DNA from: M3007 sp041736625
GTDB lineage: Bacteria; Bacteroidota; Bacteroidia; Chitinophagales; Saprospiraceae
Length of the DNA stretch: 47,848 nucleotides
Assembly (NCBI GenBank): GCA_041736625.1
Contig: JBGSTG010000114.1
Location: 1-47,848 of the forward strand
Reading direction: 5' to 3'
Positions within the stretch are counted from its first letter, which is position 1; each line of letters opens with the position of its first letter. Under the pieces are notes generated by a model. That model had not been told where the DNA came from. It saw only the letters and a program-made list of their open reading frames with translations, and did not search any database. Positions 24,731 through 33,000 of the stretch are shown here, in pieces. The position numbers and the translations under genes were made by a program.

Positions 24731-25720
24731 ATGCTCATCATCACCGGAGCCGCCGGATTTGTAGGTTCCTGCCTCGTTCGACGCCTGAACGACGCCGGAT
24801 ACACCGACCTGATGGTCGTAGACGAATTTGAAAAGGGACAAAAAGTGCGGAACCTCGACGGAAAGCAGTTCCGGGCCAAAATGCACCGCCGGGAATTCAT
24901 CGCCTGGCTGGCACAACACCCTGACAGCGCGGACGCCATTTTTCACATCGGCGCCCGCACAGATACCACGGAAATGAATACCGCCATTTTCGACGAACTC
25001 AACCTGGAATATTCAAAGTCCCTGTGGAACCTGTGCGTCCGGTTCAATATTCCGTTTTACTACGCCTCCAGCGCAGCCACTTACGGTCTCGGGGAGCTGG
25101 GTTATGCGGATGATCATGCCCTCATCCCGCGCCTCAAACCACTCAACCCCTACGGACAAAGCAAGCAGGACTTCGATGTGTGGCTGCTCGAGCGCACACC
25201 CACACCCACACCCACACCCACACCCACACTGGATTGGGCGGGATTTAAATTTTTCAACGTTTACGGCCCCAATGAGTACCACAAGGGCCGCATGGCTTCC
25301 GTGATTTTTCACACCGCGCGCCAGATCAAGGCCACCGGAAAGATGAAACTGTTTCGCTCCCACCGGCCCGATGTCAGAGACGGTGAGCAGATGCGGGATT
25401 TTATTTATGTGAAAGACGTAGTTGACGTGCTCCTGTATTTTTTTGAAAAACGCCCGCCCAACGGCATTTACAACCTGGGTACCGGCAAGGCACGCACTTT
25501 TTACGATCTGGCTGCTTCCACCTTTTTTGCCATGGGACTGGAACCGGACATCGAATTTATCGATACCCCGGCAGACATCCGCGACACCTATCAGTACTTT
25601 ACGGAGGCGGATATGCGGAAAATGCGGGAGGTGGCCGGGTATATCCAACCGTTTTACAGCCTGGAAGAGGGGATAAACGAATACGTGAAGGAGTACCTGC
25701 TGGAGGAAAATATCTGGTAA
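24731..25720 (+). CDS. hldD: ADP-glyceromanno-heptose 6-epimerase
   Basis: The 329-residue SDR-family epimerase has the Rossmann motif GAAGFVGS at residues 6-13, FHIGARTDTTEMN, the active-site YGQSK, and FKFFNVYGPNEYHKGRMASVIFH, all characteristic of HldD (RfaD), which converts ADP-D-glycero- to ADP-L-glycero-mannoheptose for lipopolysaccharide core. A Thr-Pro repeat (TPTPTPTPTPT) encoded by a hexanucleotide repeat is inserted in the variable loop before FKFFNVYG. The repeat length is a multiple of three, so the frame is kept. The ATG at 24731 follows a TACTTTTG element. It converges with the DUF4249 gene, one base between stops. Confidence 0.93.
   Translation: MLIITGAAGFVGSCLVRRLNDAGYTDLMVVDEFEKGQKVRNLDGKQFRAKMHRREFIAWLAQHPDSADAIFHIGARTDTTEMNTAIFDELNLEYSKSLWNLCVRFNIPFYYASSAATYGLGELGYADDHALIPRLKPLNPYGQSKQDFDVWLLERTPTPTPTPTPTLDWAGFKFFNVYGPNEYHKGRMASVIFHTARQIKATGKMKLFRSHRPDVRDGEQMRDFIYVKDVVDVLLYFFEKRPPNGIYNLGTGKARTFYDLAASTFFAMGLEPDIEFIDTPADIRDTYQYFTEADMRKMREVAGYIQPFYSLEEGINEYVKEYLLEENIW
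25195..25230 (+). repeat. Hexanucleotide tandem repeat (CACACC) inside hldD
   Basis: Five CACACC units followed by CACACT, coding alternating Thr and Pro. Slippage would add or remove a Thr-Pro pair without frameshift. Confidence 0.95.
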
Positions 25721-25721
25721 C

Positions 25722-26561
25722 CTATTTCACCTGCGTGGTATCCCTATCAACGGCGAGGCAGGTAAAAATCCCCAACGGATTGGCCGAGCCGCCCACGTTG
25801 CTCTTGATCGGCGAAGGCTGTTGAAAGGGGTTTTCGCTGCCCGCCAGTGCCAGCTGGACGCTCTCCAGGAAGTCGTGGTATTCCTTGGGCAAGTGTACAA
25901 TAGTGTTGTACGCCCGGTAGTATTTTTTCAGTTGGTAGCCCGTTCCGAAGACGAAAACGCCGGTTTCATTCAGCTCGTCATTAACGAGAAAACTCAGTTC
26001 CGGAACCGTATCCGTTCGGTTGATGCTCATCACAAGGCGGTAAAAATCAGTAGTGGCCAGGTCATCCGTCATGTAGGCCAGCACGCGAAAGAACAAGGTG
26101 TCGTCGGGGTTTCGTTGTACCACGACACTGTCCCACCGCACTTTGGACAACATGGTTGTGGTGCCTGATATTTGTTTTCCGTCTGCCAGTACAATATCCA
26201 GCTCGAAAGTTATTCCGGGTGTTTCAGGCACCGTGTCCGGCGAAACGTAGTTGTACGCTTTCCCGTCTGCGTAGGCGCCGGCGAGTGTATTGGTCAGGGT
26301 GGTCGACGTGCCGTTGTACCGAATGGACACCTCGGCGCCCTGCAACAAAGTAGTTTCCAGAAAGGCGGTGTCGAGGCCAAAAGGGTCAAAAAAAGCGAAA
26401 CTCCGGGTGAGCAGCAGGCGGAAGGGTTGTCCGGGTTCCAGGTAACACTCTACCACCGGTTGGGGTGTGTATTCCGGCAGGTCAATCTCTACTTCCTGGG
26501 TGAGGTCGCAGGCCGTGAGTGCAGCGGTGAACAGGAGGACAAGTCCGGTGGTCGTTCGCAT
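25722..26561 (-). CDS. DUF4249 lipoprotein, partner of the TonB receptor
   Basis: The 279-residue protein has a lipoprotein signal (TAALTAC, Cys18) and the DUF4249 pattern: an early VVECYLEPGQPFRLLLTRS, a central GKAYNYVSPDTVPETPGITFEL, and a long C-terminal beta-rich part. DUF4249 genes habitually follow TonB-dependent receptors in Bacteroidota, as here (four bases downstream of the receptor). It probably sits on the outer-membrane surface as a receptor accessory; the ligand is unknown. Confidence 0.88.
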   Translation of the reverse strand: MRTTTGLVLLFTAALTACDLTQEVEIDLPEYTPQPVVECYLEPGQPFRLLLTRSFAFFDPFGLDTAFLETTLLQGAEVSIRYNGTSTTLTNTLAGAYADGKAYNYVSPDTVPETPGITFELDIVLADGKQISGTTTMLSKVRWDSVVVQRNPDDTLFFRVLAYMTDDLATTDFYRLVMSINRTDTVPELSFLVNDELNETGVFVFGTGYQLKKYYRAYNTIVHLPKEYHDFLESVQLALAGSENPFQQPSPIKSNVGGSANPLGIFTCLAVDRDTTQVK

Positions 26562-26565
26562 CGTT

Positions 26566-28920
26566 TTAAAATTTAAAGTTCCACGTTACGGAGGGTAGTG
26601 CCGGAAACAGAGAGACCTGTTTGGCCTGAATGGACGTGGGCACTTTGACAGTTTGCTCGGCTATTTGTACTGTTTCATACTCGGGGTCGAGGTAAATGAA
26701 GTACGGGTTCCGGCGCCCGGTAGCGTTGTACAGGTTGAAGGTGAGATCGTGGGCAGCGCCTTTGCGGGTTTTGAATTTCCGGATCGCCCCCAGATCGATG
26801 CGCCAGTATGCCGGATAGCGGAATGTGTTGCGGTCGCCATACACGGGCAACACCGGTTGCGCGGGCGTACCGGGGATATCGGAAAAGGAAAAACGTCCTT
26901 CCGGAAGCCAGGCTGCATAGCCGGATGTGTACACAAACGTTGTGGTGAACTGCCATCGCTTCCCCTGGCGGAACATCGCCACGATGCTCGCGTTGTGGCG
27001 TGCGTCGTACCGGGGCGCATAATAACGTCCTCCATTGATCGCTGGAAAACCGCCGCGTTGCACCCAGGCCAGGGTGTAGCCCACCCAGCCGGTCAACCGC
27101 CCGTCCTTTTTCTCGAATTCGAGCTCCAGTGGGCTGTAGGCGTACCCGTCGCCAACGGTCAGTTGGCTTTCCAGATCGGGCGTTCTGTACAAATCGGCAC
27201 CGTCGATAAAGTCGATCTGATTTTGCATTTTTTTGTACCAGGCTTCCCAGGTCAGGAGGTAGCGATCCCGGAACACATGCACAACCCCGGCGGTGATCTG
27301 GTCGCTGATCTGGGGGCGAAGGCCGGATGTGCTCGGGTACCACAGGTCGGTGGGTAGCGAGAGCCCGGAGCCGGCCAGGAGGTGGGCGTACTGGTACATG
27401 CGGACGTAGGATCCTTTGAGCGTCCATTCCGGGTGCAACGCGTAGCCTACCGACAGGCGGGGTTCCACCCCGGCGAAGGTCTGGTTTTCGAAGAACCAGG
27501 CGGAAACCCGCATTCCGGCAGACAGGCGCCATCGGGCGCCTATTTCGCGCTCCTCGGTGGCGTGCAGCGCCACTTCCGTGCCGCCGAAGCGCTGCCCGGA
27601 CGAAAACCGCACCTGTCCGTCGTTACTGCCGGCATTGAGGCGGGCCACGTCGAACCGGCGGCCGGTAGCGTCCAGGCCGAAACGAACCCGTCGACGCGCG
27701 CTGGGCAGATACAGGAAGGCCGCGCGGGCGCCAATATCCTGAACGTTCGAGCTGGCGCGAAAGAAAAAGCCGTCCACCCGGTTTTCAATGTTATATTGGT
27801 ATTGCGTGTACACCAGGCTCAGGTCGGCCGACCATTGATCGTTGAACAGATGTCGCCAGCGCGCCGTAGAGGCGATGTTCCCCCAGTCAAAATCAAAGTC
27901 GAAATCGTCGTCGACAAAATGGAAATCGTCTTTACCCCGGTAGCCGCTCACGGTGAGCCGGTCCTTAGGAGAAAGGGTAAAATGCAATCCGGCGTTCAGG
28001 TCGTAGAAATAGTAATCCGGAATGGGATTATAATCCGCTGCATTCCGGTTCAGGTGGTTGATGGTTCGGGTGATCACATCCGCGTAGGTGCGGCGCCCGC
28101 TGATCAGGAAGCTGTGTTTGCCTTTTTGCAAGGGGCCTTCCAGGGTGAGCCGGCTGGAAATGAGACCCAACCCGCCGGACACACTGAAGTCTTCCAGATC
28201 GCCCGTACGGGAGCCCACATCCAGCACGGCGGACAAACGCCCGCCGTAGCGGGCCGGAAATCCGCCTTTGTAAATGGACACCTGGTCGATCGCGTCGGCG
28301 TTGAAGGTGCTGAAAAACCCGAACAGGTGATTGGCGTTGTACACCGTGGCGCCGTCCAGTAATACCAGGTTCTGGTCGCTTGAGCCCCCGCGAACAAACA
28401 ACCCGGTGGTGCCCTCCGGCCCTGGAATGATGCCGGGCTTGAGTTGCAGCGCCTTGATGATGTCTACCTCGCCCAGTAATGCAGGCAGGGCCTTGGCTTC
28501 TTCGGCGGTGAGCGTGGACAGGGAGGTCTGGGCGCTGCCGAGTTTGTCGCGCAGCGGGTTGTTGGCCTGAACCACCACTTCCTGGATGGCATTACCGGCA
28601 TATTCCATTGCCAGTTCGAGGTAAATGGCCTGGGAATCTGCCTTGACGGAGCGTTGCAGACTATGGTATCCCGGCTGGTAAAGGATTACGGGAAAAGAGT
28701 CGAACTGGGTCTTTAGCGCTATCGTGAACCGCCCCTGCTCATCAGTCAGGGCACGCGTGTTGTCGGCAGGACAATACACGGAAGCGCCGACAAGCGGTTC
28801 CCTGGAGTCGGCGTCGGTCAGGCGCCCTGAAAGCAGGCAGGTTTGAGCGGAAGCGCAGGTAAAAGAGCACCCAACGATGATCCATGCCCTTGCAAGCCGC
28901 CACAAAAAAGTGGGTAACAT
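26566..28920 (-). CDS. TonB-dependent outer-membrane receptor with carboxypeptidase-like plug extension
   Basis: The 784-residue protein has a signal peptide (ending CASAQ), an N-terminal carboxypeptidase-regulatory-like domain (LSGRLTDADSREPLVGASVYC, about residues 25-110), a plug domain at about 125-240 (GLFVRGGSSDQNLVLLDGATVYN, GFPARYGGRLSAVLDV) and a beta-barrel to the C-terminal aromatic (WNFKF). The upstream part of the open frame to 29127 has no signal features and is left out; 28920 opens the signal peptide. It is followed four bases later by a DUF4249 lipoprotein gene, so the pair probably imports an unknown ligand. Confidence 0.92.
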   Translation of the reverse strand: MLPTFLWRLARAWIIVGCSFTCASAQTCLLSGRLTDADSREPLVGASVYCPADNTRALTDEQGRFTIALKTQFDSFPVILYQPGYHSLQRSVKADSQAIYLELAMEYAGNAIQEVVVQANNPLRDKLGSAQTSLSTLTAEEAKALPALLGEVDIIKALQLKPGIIPGPEGTTGLFVRGGSSDQNLVLLDGATVYNANHLFGFFSTFNADAIDQVSIYKGGFPARYGGRLSAVLDVGSRTGDLEDFSVSGGLGLISSRLTLEGPLQKGKHSFLISGRRTYADVITRTINHLNRNAADYNPIPDYYFYDLNAGLHFTLSPKDRLTVSGYRGKDDFHFVDDDFDFDFDWGNIASTARWRHLFNDQWSADLSLVYTQYQYNIENRVDGFFFRASSNVQDIGARAAFLYLPSARRRVRFGLDATGRRFDVARLNAGSNDGQVRFSSGQRFGGTEVALHATEEREIGARWRLSAGMRVSAWFFENQTFAGVEPRLSVGYALHPEWTLKGSYVRMYQYAHLLAGSGLSLPTDLWYPSTSGLRPQISDQITAGVVHVFRDRYLLTWEAWYKKMQNQIDFIDGADLYRTPDLESQLTVGDGYAYSPLELEFEKKDGRLTGWVGYTLAWVQRGGFPAINGGRYYAPRYDARHNASIVAMFRQGKRWQFTTTFVYTSGYAAWLPEGRFSFSDIPGTPAQPVLPVYGDRNTFRYPAYWRIDLGAIRKFKTRKGAAHDLTFNLYNATGRRNPYFIYLDPEYETVQIAEQTVKVPTSIQAKQVSLFPALPSVTWNFKF

Positions 28921-29103
28921 CGTGCTGATTGATACGGAGATGCGGTTGAGATTAAAATGCACGCTGCCAAAAGAGCGCCAAAAAAGGCTTTCAGAACAAT
29001 TTCGCCTACAAAGGTCACTAATCTTTTGACCAAGACCTACTTTTTTCCAACCCGGTTTCTTTCCCGGTGAAAAAATGACGCGATGTGCAACCGGATGACT
29101 TTT

Positions 29104-29111
29104 TACCTTTG
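29104..29111 (+). promoter_or_regulatory. -7 promoter element TACCTTTG before prmA
   Basis: Perfect TAnnTTTG, 23 bases before the GTG at 29135. Confidence 0.5.
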
Positions 29112-29134
29112 GCGCCTGTTTGAACAATTATTCG

Positions 29135-29980
29135 GTGGACTACTGGAAATACGTTTTTGATACCGACCCTGAATGGCGGGAAATCCTGCTGGCGCTGCTC
29201 AGCGAGGGGCCTTTCGATACGTTTGAAGAAACGGATTACGGGCTGGATGCCTACATGCCCGCCCAGGCGGTGCACCCCGATGCCCTGTTGGCGGAGTTGG
29301 CCGAACAACTGGCCTTCACCTGGAGCCGAACGCTCATTCCCGGGCAAAATTGGAATGCCCTCTGGGAGCGCAATTTTCAGCCCGTACAGGTGGGGCGTTT
29401 CTGTGGCGTACGCGCGCAATTTCATCCGCCATTCACCGATGTGGCGCACGAGCTCGTCATTCACCCCAAAATGGCCTTCGGCACCGGCCACCACGAAACC
29501 ACCTGGCTTTGCCTGTCCGCGCTCGAACACCTTGCTGTAAAAGGAGCGCATGTACTGGACTATGGTTGCGGGACGGGCATTCTAGCCATCCTGGCCGCCA
29601 GGCTGGGGGCATCCCACGTGGAAGCTGTCGATATTGAGGAGGAATCGTACCAAAACACGTTGGAGAATGCGTCCGTAAACGGCGTGGCGGACCGCATCAC
29701 GGCGCGTTGTGGCACGCTTGAAGCGGTACAATCAGGACCTTTCGACCGCATATTGGCCAACATCAACCGGAATGTGATCCTCGAGTCCCTGCCCGCGTTG
29801 AGCGCCCTACTGCGGCCCGGCGGCCGCATACTGGCTTCCGGTTTCCTGGAAACCGATGAGCCCGTGCTCCGCCATGCCGTAGTGGAAAACAACCTGCGTT
29901 GGGTAAGCCACGAGCAACGCGGTCGCTGGCTGGCTGCCGTGTGGGAACAGATGCCTGCCGAAGGCAAGAAACAGGGATAA
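29135..29980 (+). CDS. prmA: Ribosomal protein L11 methyltransferase
   Basis: The 281-residue SAM-dependent methyltransferase has HPKMAFGTGHHETT at about 110-123, the SAM motif VLDYGCGTGILAILAARLGA at about 140-159, and ANINRNVI, all diagnostic of PrmA, which trimethylates ribosomal protein L11. The start is not ATG: GTG at 29135 gives VDYWKYVFDT, which lines up with the usual family N-terminus; TTG at 29120 would add five residues. The gene ends 17 bases before a palindromic repeat that separates it from the large exported protein. Confidence 0.9.
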   Translation: MDYWKYVFDTDPEWREILLALLSEGPFDTFEETDYGLDAYMPAQAVHPDALLAELAEQLAFTWSRTLIPGQNWNALWERNFQPVQVGRFCGVRAQFHPPFTDVAHELVIHPKMAFGTGHHETTWLCLSALEHLAVKGAHVLDYGCGTGILAILAARLGASHVEAVDIEEESYQNTLENASVNGVADRITARCGTLEAVQSGPFDRILANINRNVILESLPALSALLRPGGRILASGFLETDEPVLRHAVVENNLRWVSHEQRGRWLAAVWEQMPAEGKKQG

Positions 29981-29996
29981 AATGCGTTATTTTTCT

Positions 29997-30028
29997 ACTC
30001 GTCCTACGACTATACTCGTAGGACGAGT
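29997..30028. repeat. Palindromic repeat, copy 2 (ACTCGTCCTACGA family)
   Basis: Perfect 13-base arms ACTCGTCCTACGA (29997-30009) and TCGTAGGACGAGT (30016-30028) with a six-base loop, between prmA and the next gene on the same strand. It is the best-preserved of three copies in the window. Confidence 0.92.
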
Positions 30029-30059
30029 TCATTTGCCAATAATTCAATCATATATACAT

Positions 30060-33000
30060 ATGAAAAAAAATCAAACAAAATACGCTCTTCTGTTGCTCCT
30101 CACCTGTGCCTGGCCATTCCTGTGTCTGGCCCAGAGCGGTTCCAAATTTTCCCAAAATTCCAACGAATTTGTGGATGAACTGGGGGCTTTTATGACGGCC
30201 AGCAAACGGCCTGACCTGGAAGAGTCGTTCGCCGTGTTTAAAAAAATGCAGAAAGCAGGCCGCATTTCCGAGGATAAAATGCAGCGCATCATCGGCGTAG
30301 CCAATGTGCTGGGTGCACAGCGCCTGACCCCTTTCCCGTATTACCGCGATTATATCAATGCCGTATCGGCGGCGTTGAGCAACCCCGATACCACCACCTT
30401 CCACCGCTGGCATTTGCTCACGGAAGAAGCCATGGCGGCCGTGCCTGCCGGCAAAACAAAGCCCATCAGCGTGTTCATGGAGTTTTCGGCCGACTATATG
30501 GAGAAACAGGCACTCAAATCCGGCGAAGGTGGCTCCGTTACCTGGATGGTTATTGGTGGACAACGGCAATTTGAGTACCGCGACGGCGAGCCGCTCCTTC
30601 GGCTGGACATGGTTGACCTTGTAGGCGTGCGCAAAACGGATTCGCTGCTTATTCGGGAGACCTCCGGAGTGTACAGCATTTACCAGCGCGAGTGGCGTGG
30701 CACGCAGGGAAAGATCGGATGGGAAATGGCCGGTCTCGACGAATCGGTGTACGCCGTGCTGACCGAATACGTCATTTCGGCCCAAAAACCCTTGTTTACC
30801 TGCGACACCGCCAAATTGTACTATCCACTTTTTTTTCCAAACGGCCCCATTGACGGGCGTTTTGAGGGGCATATCCTGGTAGAAAACAAGGGAGCGGCGC
30901 TGCAGTATCCGCGCTTTGAATCCTTTAGAAAAGATTTGAAGATAACCCGCTTCGGCGAAGGCATTGAATACGTCGGCGGCTTTCGCCTTTGGGGCGCCTC
31001 CGTGTACGGGTATGGTTCGGCCGATGAGCCGGCTCAATTGACCGTGTACAACAAAAAACGGGAGAAGAGTTTTTACGGGACGGACGACCTGTTCATCATC
31101 AAACGGGAACAGACCATTATCGGCGAGGGTGTGTACGCCAAACTGTTCATGTCCGGAGACAGTCTGTTCCACCCGGCGGTAGGGCTTCGAGTCGACATCC
31201 CCAACCTGAGCATACACTTCACGCGCGGCGCCAAGGCCAACGAACGCAACCCCTTTTACTCCTCGTTCTACAACATGAACCTCGACGCCGAAAAGGTGTC
31301 CCTGTACGTGCTTCAGGACTCCCTGGACATCGGCTCCCGGACCGGCACCATGAAGGGCGCGCAACAGGCGGTGTCCTTTGAAAGCACCAATCGCTTCGAT
31401 CCCGCAGAATACATACGCATCCAGAACATTGGCTCCAAAAACCCGATCGCGTCGCTCTACAACCTCACCCTGAAAACGGGGAGCAACACCGTTTCCGACA
31501 ATGCTTTTGCCCAGGAACTCAACCCCAAGTTCGACTACTCCAGCATTCAAACCCTGCTGGCCGAAATGGTGTCGGCCGGCTACATCAACTACTATTTCGA
31601 TCGCCACGAGATCGAGATCAGGGATAAACTGACCCTTTACGCCTTGGCCAGCCAGGGCAAACGCGATTTTGACGCGATCAAGATCGAGTCCACCAGCACA
31701 GATGCCAACGCCACCCTGAACCTGCAAACCAAAATAACCGACATTCGCGATGTAGAAAATGTGGAGCTCAGCGCCCGGCAAAGGGTGGGCGTTAAACCCG
31801 ACGGAAACGCCATCGTGCTGCTGGAAAACCGCGATATGCGGTTCGACGGGCGGCTTTTTGCCGGCTATGCACTCTTTCATGGCAGGGATATGGCCTTCAC
31901 CTACGACAAATTTGAGGTGGCCTTCGACTCCGTGCAAACACTCGATTTTTACCTGCCCACCGACAAGGTGGACACACGCAACCGACCCGTAGCGGAAGCC
32001 ATGAATTCGAGCATCGAATACGTGAGCGGCATCCTTCTGGTAGACGCTCCGGACAACAAATCGGGCAAGGCGGATTTGAGCATATTCCCTTCGCTGCAAT
32101 CCAAAAAACACTCCTTTGTGTATTACGAACGCCCCGAAATCCAGGGAGGGGCGTACAAGCGCGATTCTTTCTTTTTCAAACTCGACCCCTTTTCCTTCAA
32201 CAACCTCGATGCTTACCAAAAGGAAGACCTGCGTTTCAAAGGGGATATGTCGCCCGCCGCCATTTTTCCCAACTTCCGGGAGACCATCGTTGTGCGCGAC
32301 GAGGATAAATCCTTCGGTTTTGTGCACCGCACCCCGGCTGCCGGTTACAAAACGTATCTGGCCAAAGGAAACTACACCGGTGAGATCGACCTGAGCAACA
32401 AAGGTTTTCTCGGCAGGGGCAAAGTGGAGTACCTGACTGCTGATATCGAATCGGAAGACATCGTGTTCAAGCCGCGCCAGTTGACTTGCACCGCCCGCAA
32501 ATTTTTTATGGAAGAAGACCGGAAAAATGCAGTAAAGGTGCCGCAAGCACAAGGCCAGGAGGTGGCCGTGAACTGGCTGCCTTACCGAGACTCCATGTAC
32601 GTGATCAGCAAGGTCAAAGACTTTGAACTGTTCAAAGCCCCCGGCTATACCCACAAAGGCGTGTTCATCCTCACACCTTCCGGTTTGAAGGGCGACGGGG
32701 TGTTCGACTGGTCCGGTGGACGCCTCTCCGCCCGCATCATTGAATACGGACCTTTTCAGGCCAGTTCGGATACCGCCGATCTGCAGATCAAGGCGCTCAC
32801 GGGCGAAGGCATTGTGTTCGACTCCCGGAACGTTGACGGTGAACTGGATTTCGACGCGCAGCAAGGCAAGTTCAAAGCCAACTCCGCAGAGGCGTCTACC
32901 TCATTGCCCCTCAACCAGTACCGGACTTCGATGAACGAATTTACCTGGGACATGCGCGCCCAGACCATTACGTTCAAATCCGATGTGAACAAACCCGGCT

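Noticed and set aside
23793..25230. CRISPR or VNTR locus across the two short tandem repeats
   Set aside because: Both are short in-frame coding microsatellites in separate genes, with no spacers.
30048..32864. Long antisense open frame (938 codons) opposite the large exported protein
   Set aside because: The opposite strand encodes a signal peptide and continuous Bacteroidota-like protein; the antisense product has no recognisable domain and arises from codon bias of a high-GC gene.
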